64,000 nucleotides of DNA from Paenibacillus methanolicus (GTDB lineage: Bacteria > Bacillota > Bacilli > Paenibacillales > Paenibacillaceae). The translations under genes were made by a program, and so were the position numbers. The stretch is from NCBI RefSeq assembly GCF_008124765.1, contig NZ_VNHS01000006.1:248001-312000 (forward strand). Direction: 5' to 3'. Of the stretch, positions 50,196 through 58,062 are shown one piece after another (positions within the stretch are counted from its first letter, which is position 1; each line of letters starts with the position of its first letter). Below the pieces are notes generated by a model. It was given only the letters and a program-made list of their open reading frames with translations. It searched no databases and was not told where the DNA came from.

Positions 50196-50879
50196 CTAGA
50201 TAGGGACCAACCGACCGTCCTTCATATAGAGCACGCGATCGCAAAATGACAGGACGCGATCGTCATGCGTGACCATGACGGCGCTTTTGCGTTCCGCCTT
50301 CGTCCGCTCGGCGATCATCCCCACGACGTCTCTGCCGCGCGACGCATCTAGACTTGCCGTCGGCTCGTCCGCGAAGAGCACGGCCGGGTCGTTCATCCAC
50401 GCCCGCGCGATCGCAACGCGCTGCCGTTCCCCGCCGGATAGCTTCGATGGATAGGCATTCGCTCTATGCGACAGCCCGAGCTGCTCCAACAGCGCCGACG
50501 CCCGGCGACGCGCCTGCCCCTTCTCCATACCTGCCAATTTGGCCACGAGCATCAGCTGCTCACGAACGTATAAGTAAGGAATTAAATTCGCGCTCTGAAA
50601 AACAAACCCGATCTTGTTCAGCCGCAGGTCGGCCAGTTCGAGCGGACTCTTCCCCGCGAACGATTCGCCGTCTATCAGCACCTCGCCGCCCGTCGGCGCG
50701 AGCAGCGCGCCCCCAATGGACAGGAACGTGCTCTTGCCCGAACCCGAAGGTCCCATGACGGCGACCAGCTCGCCCGCGCCAACCTCGAGCGATAGATCGT
50801 CCAACACCTGAAGGACCGTCCCGCCGTCCGCAAAGGAGTGCGTAACGCCTCTCATGGCAAATCCAGATCGCATGCTCAT
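50196..50879 (-). CDS. hrtA: heme export ABC transporter ATPase HrtA
   Basis: 227-residue ATPase of the MacB/LolD class. Walker [16 protein letters not shown], the Q-loop phrase GFVFQSANLIPYLYVREQL, signature KLSGGERQRVAIARAWMNDP, Walker B VLFADEPTASLDAS and H-loop VMVTHDDR. The LIPYLYV and DEPTASLDA phrases closely track staphylococcal HrtA. With HrtB it pumps excess heme or heme-derived toxic products out. ATG 50879 overlaps the hrtB stop (ATGA), so the two are translationally coupled. A 186-residue in-frame upstream extension is shadow of hrtB. Confidence 0.88.
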   Translation of the reverse strand: MSMRSGFAMRGVTHSFADGGTVLQVLDDLSLEVGAGELVAVMGPSGSGKSTFLSIGGALLAPTGGEVLIDGESFAGKSPLELADLRLNKIGFVFQSANLIPYLYVREQLMLVAKLAGMEKGQARRRASALLEQLGLSHRANAYPSKLSGGERQRVAIARAWMNDPAVLFADEPTASLDASRGRDVVGMIAERTKAERKSAVMVTHDDRVLSFCDRVLYMKDGRLVPI

Positions 50880-51994
50880 CCCGCAGCCCTCCCGATCGCG
50901 TCCAGCGCGTTCGTCCGCGCGACTTGCGCGACGGACAGCAGCGAGCCGGCCGCGGACATGCCAAGGAATAGCGCGCAGGTCAGCAGCAGCGTGTCCGTCT
51001 CCAGCCGGAACGGCAGGCTCGCGGGAAGCGCCGTTTGCGCCAACAGAATCAGCAAGCTGCTTGCCGCCAGGCTCCCGGTCGAGAGCAGCAGCACCTGGCC
51101 GATCACGCTGCCGGCGAGATAAGACGTGCGCGTCCCGATCGCTTTCAGAATGCCGAACTGGCCCGCCTTCTGCAGCGTGATGACATAGAAGAAGACCGCC
51201 AGCACGAAAGCCGAAATAACAAACAAGAAGACGATCATCATGAGCAGCGAGCCCTGCTCCTCCTTGTAGCCCGGAATCGCCGAGACCGCATCCGCCTTTG
51301 TAATGATCTCCGCCTCCGGCAGCGCCTCCCGAAGCGCCTCTAGCCGGTCGCCGCTCGCTTGGACCGCGATCGCGTTGTACGAGGCGTCCGCCGAAGGACC
51401 GGCCGCAAGCTCCGTTCGCGCCTGCATGGCCGACCAATCGTCCAGACTGATGAACACGGCCGGCGCGTGGCTGAACGATTCGTCGTCCACGAAGCCCGCG
51501 ATCGTCAGCCGTATGCCGGTCGCGACGTCCACGATTACCCCGCCGACCTGCGCCCCTGACTCCGCCAACTTGCGGTCCGCTAGGATCGTCATGACCGCAC
51601 CGCCTGTGATCGTGCGGCCTGCCGCCACGCTCGGCGACAGCCAGCCGTTCATATCGACGGCCAGCAGCGCCGCGTCGAGCTTTCCGGACGAGCCTTCAAC
51701 CATGACCGCGGACATCCGCATCCCCAGCGGGGTCGCCTGCGCGTCGCCGACCGCCTCCCGCGCGGCCGCCAGCTCCTTGTTTCCGACCGCGGACCTCGCC
51801 AGCCGATGCTCCGATTGCTCCTGCAGGACGAAATGCGTGGCTGCCATATTTTGGATCGAAGCCGCGTTGTCATACGCCAGCCCGCGCGCCAGTCCTGTCA
51901 CGAACAGCACCAGGAACGACACCAGCAGCATGATCAGGGCGATCAGCGCGTATCTCGCCTTCGCATGCCGAATTTCTCTTAACGCCAAAAACAT
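50876..51994 (-). CDS. hrtB: heme export ABC transporter permease HrtB
   Basis: 372-residue FtsX/MacB-type permease. First membrane helix at about 17-38 (IALIMLLVSFLVLFVTGLAR), an extracytoplasmic domain of roughly 190 residues, and three further helices. Phrases MFLALREIRHAKARYALI, LFVTGLARGLAYDNAASIQ and MIVFLFVISAFVLAVFFYVI, QFGILKAIGTRTSYL and the ending NALDAIGRA line up with staphylococcal HrtB. The start at 51994 (MFLAL) is nine bases after GAGGAGGG, not the ATG that sits directly against that site. A promoter with an HssR-type direct repeat precedes it. It is the first gene of hrtBA; order B-A, inverse of Staphylococcus aureus. Confidence 0.87.
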   Translation of the reverse strand: MFLALREIRHAKARYALIALIMLLVSFLVLFVTGLARGLAYDNAASIQNMAATHFVLQEQSEHRLARSAVGNKELAAAREAVGDAQATPLGMRMSAVMVEGSSGKLDAALLAVDMNGWLSPSVAAGRTITGGAVMTILADRKLAESGAQVGGVIVDVATGIRLTIAGFVDDESFSHAPAVFISLDDWSAMQARTELAAGPSADASYNAIAVQASGDRLEALREALPEAEIITKADAVSAIPGYKEEQGSLLMMIVFLFVISAFVLAVFFYVITLQKAGQFGILKAIGTRTSYLAGSVIGQVLLLSTGSLAASSLLILLAQTALPASLPFRLETDTLLLTCALFLGMSAAGSLLSVAQVARTNALDAIGRAAG

Positions 51995-52024
51995 GTTCGT
52001 CATCCCTCCTCGCTTGCTGTCCCT

Positions 52025-52057
52025 AGTGTAGGAAGCGAACATGAACGGCGTATGAAT
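52025..52057 (-). promoter_or_regulatory. hrtBA promoter with HssR-type direct repeat
   Basis: On the minus strand ATTCATACG-CC-GTTCATGTT (52038-52057) follows the layout of the staphylococcal HssR site, GTTCATATT-N2-GTTCATATT, with 6 of 9 and 8 of 9 matches and exact spacing. It covers the position of the -35, and a -10 TACACT is at 52025-52030. This is the arrangement of an activator-dependent promoter inside the 69-base gap between hssS and hrtB. Confidence 0.7.
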
Positions 52058-52063
52058 AACGCG

Positions 52064-53434
52064 TTACAATTCGACCGTGAACGTCGTCCCTTGTCCCGGG
52101 CTGCTCTCCGCCTCGATCGTCCCGCCGTGAAGCTGAACGATTCTTTGGGCGATCGACAATCCGAGTCCGACGCTGCCGGATTCGCGTTCCCGCGCGCGAT
52201 CGGCCCGATAGAAGCGGTCGAACAAAAACGGCAGGTGCGCCGCGTCGATGCCGTCGCCCGTGTCGGAGACGCGCACGGCAACCCGGCCGCCCTCCCGCTC
52301 CGCGCGAACCTCGATCGAACGACCGGCCGGGATATGTCGGATCGCGTTGCCGATCAGATTCGTCCACACCTGCATCAACAGCACCTGGTCCCCTTCGATC
52401 TCGATGTCATCCGCCACGGCCAGCTTCAGCGCGAGTTCCTTCTCTTCCAGTTGCCACTCCAGCAGCTGCGCCGTCTGCCGGAGCTGCGCCCGCAGGTTGA
52501 ATTTCTCGCGCCGCATCGCTTCCCCGCCCTGCTCTAAGGAAGCAAGCAGCAGCAGCTGCTTGCTCAGACGGGACAGCTGACGGCTCTCCCGGGCGATAAT
52601 GTCGGCAAAGCGTTCCCGTTCGTCCGGCGGCAAATCCGGATGCGCCAGCTCCTGCGCGAACCCTTGAATCGAGGTCAGAGGCGATTGAATCTCATGCGAG
52701 ACGTTCGCGACGAACTGCTGTCTCGCCTGATCCACCCGCTCGAGCTCCCGGCTCATCGTCATGAAATGCGCGGCCAGCCGCCCGATCTCGTCGCGCCGCT
52801 TCGTCGGCAGCTTCAATTGGTACTGGCCTTGCGCGATTCGTTTGGTCGCCTCGCTAAGACGGGTAATCGGCCCGACCAGATAACGGGTGCTCGCAAGTAA
52901 AATGAGGACGCTGAAGGCGACGGCGAGCAGGCCGATCATGGCAAAGAAACTGCGCAGCTCACCGAACTGCAGCAGTACGTCCGGGCGCACGAACAAGGCA
53001 TGGCGAGACGTCCCCTTCGCAAGCGGAACGCCCACCGTATTGCTGGAAGCGTTATCAGAAAATCCCGAAACGAACGGCTGATTCGGGAATCGCGCGACGC
53101 CGTGATAGATTTCGCCCGCCAAGACGGCCTGCTTCGCTTCCGTCGTCAAATCGCGTTCCCGGAACGAGCTGCCGTAATAACGTTCACCCCCCTGCTCGTC
53201 CACTACCAAAATCTCATAGCCAAGGGAAGCCGCATTATGCAAGTAAGACTCCATCGTCTCCGGGCTGACCTCGATGAACGACGCCATCTGCTCGGCGATT
53301 CCGACCAGCTTACGGTCGTTATAAGGCTTCAGCTTCGCATGGTAATACATATTGGACACGAAGAAGCCTAGAAAACTGCTAACCAGGATGGTGGCCAAAG
53401 TAATAAGTAACACGCGGGCATATAGCGACCTCAA
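52064..53434 (-). CDS. hssS: heme sensor histidine kinase HssS, TTG start
   Basis: 456-residue membrane kinase, almost the same length as staphylococcal HssS (457). The beginning LRSLYARVLLITLATILVS, membrane helix 1 (7-29), the sensor domain with LGYEILVVDEQGGERYYGSS and FVSGFSDNASSNTVGV, helix 2 (about 163-183), HAMP (about 185-237), H-box FVANVSHEIQSPLTSIQGF, N-box LIGNAIRHIPAGR and G-boxes SDTGDGID/GLGLSIAQRI are all visible. The FVSGF.DN...NTVG phrase is diagnostic of HssS. Likely detects heme in the membrane and phosphorylates HssR. Start is TTG at 53434, sharing TTGA with the hssR stop, with GAGGTGA upstream; upstream in-frame sequence is shadow of hssR. Confidence 0.9.
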   Translation of the reverse strand: MRSLYARVLLITLATILVSSFLGFFVSNMYYHAKLKPYNDRKLVGIAEQMASFIEVSPETMESYLHNAASLGYEILVVDEQGGERYYGSSFRERDLTTEAKQAVLAGEIYHGVARFPNQPFVSGFSDNASSNTVGVPLAKGTSRHALFVRPDVLLQFGELRSFFAMIGLLAVAFSVLILLASTRYLVGPITRLSEATKRIAQGQYQLKLPTKRRDEIGRLAAHFMTMSRELERVDQARQQFVANVSHEIQSPLTSIQGFAQELAHPDLPPDERERFADIIARESRQLSRLSKQLLLLASLEQGGEAMRREKFNLRAQLRQTAQLLEWQLEEKELALKLAVADDIEIEGDQVLLMQVWTNLIGNAIRHIPAGRSIEVRAEREGGRVAVRVSDTGDGIDAAHLPFLFDRFYRADRARERESGSVGLGLSIAQRIVQLHGGTIEAESSPGQGTTFTVEL

Positions 53435-54108
53435 CGGCTCTTCACCTCGGCCTTGTAGCCGATGCCCCGCACCGTCTGGATCGCGAATTCGTCCGCGTAG
53501 CCCGCGAAGCGCTGCCGCAGCCGCTTGATATGCACGTCGACGGTCCGCTCGTCTCCTTCGTAATCGGCGCCCCATATGAGGCGGATTAGCTCCTCCCGGG
53601 CGAACAGTCTCCCCGGGTATTGCGCCAGCTGCGCAAGCAGCTCGAATTCTTTCATCGGCAGCAGCAGCGTCTCGCCCGCTGCCGTCACTTCGTAATTCTG
53701 GCGATCGATAACGACTTGGCCGAGCTGGATCCGGTCGCTGGACGCGCGCGAATAACGCCTGAACAGCGCCTTTATGCGGAACAGCAGCTCCTCCGGTTCG
53801 AACGGCTTCGTCACGTAATCGTCCGTCCCGCGCAGGAATGCCTGCTCCTTGTCCGATAGCTGATCTTTGGCCGTCAGCATGATAATGGGCAGATCGTACA
53901 GCTCCCGAATGTGCTCGCACAGCGCAAGCCCGTCCATTCTCGGCATCATGACGTCGAGAACGGCCAGATCGAAACGCTGCTGCCGTAGCATCGACGCCGC
54001 TTCCTCCCCGTCTCGAGCCTCCGTCAACCGGTAGCCTTCGCGCGTCAGCACGCGGCGCAGCAAGGCGCGAACGTGCGCGTCGTCATCCGCGATCAATAGA
54101 TGTTTCAT
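53431..54108 (-). CDS. hssR: heme response regulator HssR
   Basis: 225-residue OmpR/PhoB-family regulator (HssR 224 in Staphylococcus). Receiver domain: LLIADDDAHV, phosphate-accepting Asp in DLAVLDVMMPRMDGLAL, LTAKDQLSDKEQAFLRGTDD and KPFEPEELLFRI. Winged helix: LPMKEFELLAQLAQYPGRLF, IRLIWGADYEGDERTVDVHI, and the end TVRGIGYKAE. These phrases match HssR well. Activated by HssS it should switch on hrtBA via the direct repeat at 52038. ATG 54108 follows GGGAGGG. Just upstream (54121) a MITE-like element is inserted, so the promoter of hssRS lies within or beyond it. Confidence 0.9.
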   Translation of the reverse strand: MKHLLIADDDAHVRALLRRVLTREGYRLTEARDGEEAASMLRQQRFDLAVLDVMMPRMDGLALCEHIRELYDLPIIMLTAKDQLSDKEQAFLRGTDDYVTKPFEPEELLFRIKALFRRYSRASSDRIQLGQVVIDRQNYEVTAAGETLLLPMKEFELLAQLAQYPGRLFAREELIRLIWGADYEGDERTVDVHIKRLRQRFAGYADEFAIQTVRGIGYKAEVKSR

Positions 54109-54120
54109 CCGTTCCAACCC

Positions 54121-54434
54121 TCCCAAGGTTCGTGCTGTCAGGTTAAGAGTGCTCCGCCCTTTTGACCCGACGTTTTGTTGCTCCCTCCTCCCACCTCCTC
54201 CGCCGAGGAGGCTCCAGAGGACTTTGCCCTCTGGACTCCCTTTTCGTGCTGGCGCGCTTGTTCGTGGTCGGCGATTGGGCCTGAGGGGGGCACGCTTTTG
54301 TCCTGACGGACAAAGCTTCAGTTGTTCTAAGGCATTCTTAGACATAAGCGTGTTGAAACCTGTTAGCCACTGGCTACCGGTACTTCACCCTACGTTTTTC
54401 CTTAACCTGACAGCATTACTCCCAAGGTTCGTGC
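54121..54434. mobile_element. MITE-like noncoding element with terminal inverted and flanking direct repeats
   Basis: TGCTGTCAGGTTAAG (54133-54147) and its exact complement CTTAACCTGACAGCA (54401-54415) bound about 283 bases without a gene. The 15-base sequence TCCCAAGGTTCGTGC is found at both outer sides (54121-54135, 54420-54434), as in a target duplication, although the right copy is four bases away from the inverted repeat. Inside are hairpins CCTCCTC/GAGGAGG (54194-54211), CCAGAGG/CCTCTGG (54214-54234), GTCC/GGAC near 54300 and TCTAAG/CTTAGA (54327-54344). It sits directly upstream of the hssR ribosome site. Confidence 0.5.
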
Positions 54435-54503
54435 CCCGCACGTAACTCCGCCTTAGAATACCACAGCGAGGCCGCGGGATGCGAAGGCGGGGCGCCAACG
54501 CCA

Positions 54504-54545
54504 ATAGCGCCGGAGGCGCGTCTTGTCGACGTCCACCGGCGCTAT
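54504..54545 (-). terminator. inverted repeat after the MFS gene at 54572
   Basis: ATAGCGCCGG/CCGGCGCTAT, a perfect 10-base stem, 27 bases past the MFS stop. T-poor on both sides, so its strength is doubtful. Confidence 0.45.
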
Positions 54546-54571
54546 GCCGAACGTATGGATACTATTGCCGG

Positions 54572-55810
54572 TTAGGCCGATAAATCCGGCGTGCGCGGCA
54601 TGACGGCCTGCTTCCGGTTGCCGAGCACGAACATCGCCGTGCCGATCGCGCCGCATGCCGCCGCCGAGAGAAGCAGCGCGCCCATCGGGACGTCCTGCAG
54701 CACCGTCGTGCTCAGCAGCGGGCCGATGGAACCACGGAAGCCGAAGAGCATGAGATGGACGCCGAAGACGGCGGCCTCGCGGCCAGGCGCGAGCCGGAAG
54801 ATGAAGGACAGAATGCCGATGTCCCAGATCGCTTCGCCGACGCCTTGAATGCCGTTGCCGATAATGACGGCCGGGTAAGTGCCCCATAATCCATAGAGGG
54901 CGGGCACGACCGCATAAGCGCCGATCCCGCACATGAGCGTGTATTTGATGTCGAACCGGTCGATCATGTAACCCGCCACGAGGAACGTGACGAGCAAGCC
55001 GCAATAGTACGCCATTCGGGCGAACCCGATCTGCACGTTCGACAAGTCGAGCGCATCGACCTGAATAATCTGGTACAGGGGACTGGCCATCATATTGCCG
55101 AACCCCGCGAACGTCGTCGCCCCCAAGAAGACGGCCAGCTGCCGGTTGCCCTTCACGAGCGCCCATTGATCCCGCAGCGAAAATTTGCGAATATCCGCCT
55201 GCGGCTTCGGCTTCTGCTTCTGAATCTTCAATCCGCGGAACAGGATGATCGACGCCGTCCCGGCGATCGATGCCGCGATCAACGGACCCGACGGACCCGA
55301 AGCATCCGCCCAGCTGCCGACAACGTACGCGAGCGGAATCATGAATAGCCCCATGGCGACCCGCACGTAACCCATCAGCCGGCCGCGCACTTCGGCCGGG
55401 TACATGCGCGAGACTAGCGACGCATATGCCGGCGCTTGGATGCCCATCAGCAATTGAAAGGCGATCGCGACCGCCACGTAGACCGAAGGCGACGCGAACA
55501 ACGCGGGGAAGAACAATAATAACCGTCCGATTATATTCGGGATGATGACGAAGGGCAGCGGCCGGTTGCGCTTCTCGATCCAGTTCGCCCAGAGCGGGGA
55601 GAAAATCAAGCCGACGGCCGGCGCGGCCGTCAAAATGCCGACCTGGGCGTGGCTGGCGCCCTGCTGGATGGCGAAGGCCACATAGAATTGGTTGAGCACG
55701 ACGTTGAACAAGCTGAATAAGCAAGTCGCCCCCAGATCGATTTTGGCGTTCAGCCAAACGCGGGGGCTCATGGTCAAGCCGAGTTTGACGATCGGCGTTT
55801 TGGATTTCAT
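54572..55810 (-). CDS. MFS transporter
   Basis: 412-residue polytopic protein with about twelve membrane segments. Loop 2-3 reads ANWIEKRNRPLPFVIIPN, a degenerate version of the MFS signature, and loop 4-5 has RMYPAEVRGRLMGYVRVA, with the conserved R-G-R; a second-half loop MIDRFDIKYTLMCG is the repeat. Similar proteins in Bacillales are of unknown substrate. No catalytic or binding motif points to a ligand. The ribosome site before ATG 55810 is weak (GGTG), and another ATG at residue 14 is no better. Leftward, divergent from corA; no operon partner. Confidence 0.85.
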   Translation of the reverse strand: MKSKTPIVKLGLTMSPRVWLNAKIDLGATCLFSLFNVVLNQFYVAFAIQQGASHAQVGILTAAPAVGLIFSPLWANWIEKRNRPLPFVIIPNIIGRLLLFFPALFASPSVYVAVAIAFQLLMGIQAPAYASLVSRMYPAEVRGRLMGYVRVAMGLFMIPLAYVVGSWADASGPSGPLIAASIAGTASIILFRGLKIQKQKPKPQADIRKFSLRDQWALVKGNRQLAVFLGATTFAGFGNMMASPLYQIIQVDALDLSNVQIGFARMAYYCGLLVTFLVAGYMIDRFDIKYTLMCGIGAYAVVPALYGLWGTYPAVIIGNGIQGVGEAIWDIGILSFIFRLAPGREAAVFGVHLMLFGFRGSIGPLLSTTVLQDVPMGALLLSAAACGAIGTAMFVLGNRKQAVMPRTPDLSA

Positions 55811-55965
55811 AGGCGAGATGCACCACGATTCTTCGGGATTAAGCGCAAGCTGTCGATTTTGCCGCTATCGTTATCTTCACAGAAAGCCGCCGGGTCCGCA
55901 ACCTTATATTTAGACAAGAATATATGAGAATTTGACCTTGCCGGCGCGCTTACCGATTGCCGTGC

Positions 55966-55977
55966 CTATGGTATAAT
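55966..55977 (+). promoter_or_regulatory. extended -10 promoter of corA
   Basis: TGGTATAAT (55969-55977) is a perfect extended -10 box, 35 bases before the corA start. No good -35 is found, which is usual with extended -10 promoters. Confidence 0.6.
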
Positions 55978-56011
55978 GGGAACCATTCCCGCTTGCAAGG
56001 AGTCTTCTTTC

Positions 56012-56959
56012 ATGATTCGTACGTTAGCCGTTACCAAGACGCTCGAAGTGCTGCGCGACCTCGCCTTGAGCGAGCTTGCGGACGACGCCATTCTTTGGTA
56101 TTGGGTCGATTTCAGCGAACCGACCGAGCGGGAGGCGAAGCTGCTCGGCAGCCATTTTCGCTTCCATCCTCTGGCGATCGAAGACTGCATGCATTTGCTG
56201 CAGCGCCCGAAGATGGACCACTATGACGATGTCCATTTTCTCGTCATGCACGCGATCCAGCCCGAGACGCTGGCCGCTCACGAGGTGAACCTGTTTATCG
56301 GTCCCCGGTATATCGTCACGTTCCACCACCGTCCGCTTCGCGAGATCGACGAAGCATGGACGAAGATCGGCGGCCAGCAGAAGGGGAAGGATCGCGGCCA
56401 TCTCTATGCCGCTTACGTGGTCATGGATAAACTGGTGGACGAATATTTCCCCGGCATGTATACGCTCGAGGACCAGCTGGTCGAGTTGGAATCGGCCAGC
56501 TCCCTCGGGAACGAGCAGTGGATGAACCAGGTGTTCGACATCCGCAACAAGCTGCTGAAATTAAGGCGGACGATTCTGCCGATGCGCGATCTGCTCTATC
56601 GGCTGCTCAATACCGAGCGGATCGACGAGCTGAAGGACCAGCTCGTTTATTTCAAAGATATCCACGATCATTTGCTCAAGCTCGCCGATATGCTGGATGC
56701 GAACCGGGAAATCACGGCCGATCTGCGCGACAGCTACATCTCGCTGAACGCCCACCGCATGAACGCGATCATGAAGACGCTGACCGTCATTACGACGATC
56801 TTCATGCCGCTGACGTTCATCGCCGGCCTGTACGGCATGAATTTCGTCCATATGCCGGAGCTTGAGTGGCGTTGGGGGTATGGCGCCGTGCTGATCGTCA
56901 TGGCCGCTCTCGGCATCGGCATGTACGGCTGGTTCCGCAGGAAAGGCTGGTTCAGATAA
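56012..56959 (+). CDS. corA: CorA-family magnesium/cobalt transporter
   Basis: 315-residue divalent cation channel. A large cytoplasmic alpha/beta funnel domain (1-245; DFSEPTEREAKLLGSHFRFH, AIEDCMHLLQRPKMDHYDD) is followed by the long stalk helix and two C-terminal membrane helices. The pore signature GMN is present in LYGMNFVHMP, with the preceding helix MKTLTVITTIFMPLTFIAG. The ending RRKGWFR is basic, as in the family. Works as a homopentamer in the membrane; Mg2+ or Co2+ uptake is expected, though zinc-exporting relatives (ZntB) share the fold. Start is set by AAGGAG nine bases upstream. Confidence 0.92.
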   Translation: MIRTLAVTKTLEVLRDLALSELADDAILWYWVDFSEPTEREAKLLGSHFRFHPLAIEDCMHLLQRPKMDHYDDVHFLVMHAIQPETLAAHEVNLFIGPRYIVTFHHRPLREIDEAWTKIGGQQKGKDRGHLYAAYVVMDKLVDEYFPGMYTLEDQLVELESASSLGNEQWMNQVFDIRNKLLKLRRTILPMRDLLYRLLNTERIDELKDQLVYFKDIHDHLLKLADMLDANREITADLRDSYISLNAHRMNAIMKTLTVITTIFMPLTFIAGLYGMNFVHMPELEWRWGYGAVLIVMAALGIGMYGWFRRKGWFR

Positions 56960-57000
56960 TACCGGCGTCAAAATAACGAAAGCGAGGACCTTATCCGTTC

Positions 57001-57963
57001 ATGTGGCTTCTATTCTCCATACTAGCATCCATCAGCTTCGGTCTACGGGGCATTTTCTACCACTGGACGAGCCAGCAGCCTCTAAGCCGCAACGCGCTGC
57101 TCTCCGGGACGTTCTTCATGGGAGCCGTCATCAGCGGGGCATGCGCGCTTCTCCTCGGTCAATCATGGAACGCGAGCGCCTGGATCGGGGTGCAAATGGG
57201 ACTCTTCTCCTTCGTGGCCAATGCCAGCATGTTCCAAGGCTTCAAAGTCGGCAAAGCTTCCGTCGTGGCGATCATTACCGCTCTCCCGGCCGTGCTCGTC
57301 GTCATCGGCGCGCTGGTCATCTGGGGCGAAACGCTCGATACGGCGCAGTCGGCTGCTTTTCTCGTCATTATCGCGGGCGTGCTGCTCGTCCGGTATTCCA
57401 ACGATATTACGTTGGGCAATCTGCAAGGCGCGCAGTGGGGGCTGCTGGCGCTCGCGATGTTCGCGGCCAACGATCTTTCCGGCAAATGGTCTCAGCTCTT
57501 GGAGGCGCCGCTCTTCCCGACGCTCTTCCTGATGTTCTTTACGGGGACGTTTTGTTTCGGCGCCTGGCGATGGATCGAACGACGCCAAGCTCGCCTTCCC
57601 CGCAAGGAGGCCGCGGTCGCGGGTTATGGTGCCGGGAGCGATCGTCCCGCCTCCGATTCGCGCGGCGGAGAACGCTCAATCGGCGTCAATGGAACCGGCG
57701 CAGCCGTCAAGTCTTGGTCCGACCGCCGCGCCTTTCTGGTCGGGATGCTCATCGGCATTACGAACGCGGTCGGCATGGTGCTGATTTTAACCGCCTTCGA
57801 TCTCGGGAAAGCCGGCCTTGTTTCCGCCGTTGTCGCGAGCAACGTCCTGTTCGTGCTCGCGTACACCCGATTCTACGTGCGCGAACGGTTCACGAGGCTC
57901 GAGACGGCCGGAGTGGTCACGACCTTCGGGGGCATCCTCATGCTCAAGCTGCTCGGCGGTTAG
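57001..57963 (+). CDS. EamA/DMT-superfamily transporter
   Basis: 320-residue protein with ten membrane segments in two EamA repeats. Repeat 1 (1-135) ends ALVIWGETLDTAQSAAFLVI, whose E is the usual family mark; repeat 2 (about 140-318) ends with FYVRERFTRLETAGVVTTFG, the second E-R-x-x motif. Between segments 6 and 7 a hydrophilic insert of about 50 residues (RRQARLPRKEAAVAGYGAGS) is longer than normal and Gly/Arg-rich. The substrate is unknown. It follows corA by 41 bases and may be read from the same promoter. GCGAGGA precedes the ATG. Confidence 0.88.
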   Translation: MWLLFSILASISFGLRGIFYHWTSQQPLSRNALLSGTFFMGAVISGACALLLGQSWNASAWIGVQMGLFSFVANASMFQGFKVGKASVVAIITALPAVLVVIGALVIWGETLDTAQSAAFLVIIAGVLLVRYSNDITLGNLQGAQWGLLALAMFAANDLSGKWSQLLEAPLFPTLFLMFFTGTFCFGAWRWIERRQARLPRKEAAVAGYGAGSDRPASDSRGGERSIGVNGTGAAVKSWSDRRAFLVGMLIGITNAVGMVLILTAFDLGKAGLVSAVVASNVLFVLAYTRFYVRERFTRLETAGVVTTFGGILMLKLLGG

Positions 57964-58012
57964 CCCTCCTCCGTTCGATGACTTCCCTCGCGCTCGGCGC
58001 CGGGAAGCGCAG

Positions 58013-58048
58013 CAAAGCCGCAGGCCCTTGAGGCATGCGGCTTTGTTC
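58013..58048. terminator. terminator between DMT and CDF genes
   Basis: CAAAGCCGCA/TGCGGCTTTG stem (58013-58045) with TTCGTTT after it; convergent genes use it from both sides. Confidence 0.75.
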
Positions 58049-58062
58049 GTTTCTGAATGACG

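Noticed and set aside
50880..51437. 186-codon extension of hrtA into hrtB
   Set aside because: Shadow frame of hrtB; the ATGA overlap at 50876-50879 is the natural start.
54109..54345. 79-codon in-frame extension at the front of hssR
   Set aside because: It runs through the hairpin-rich noncoding element, gives low-complexity Arg/Gly sequence and ignores the GGGAGGG site before ATG 54108.
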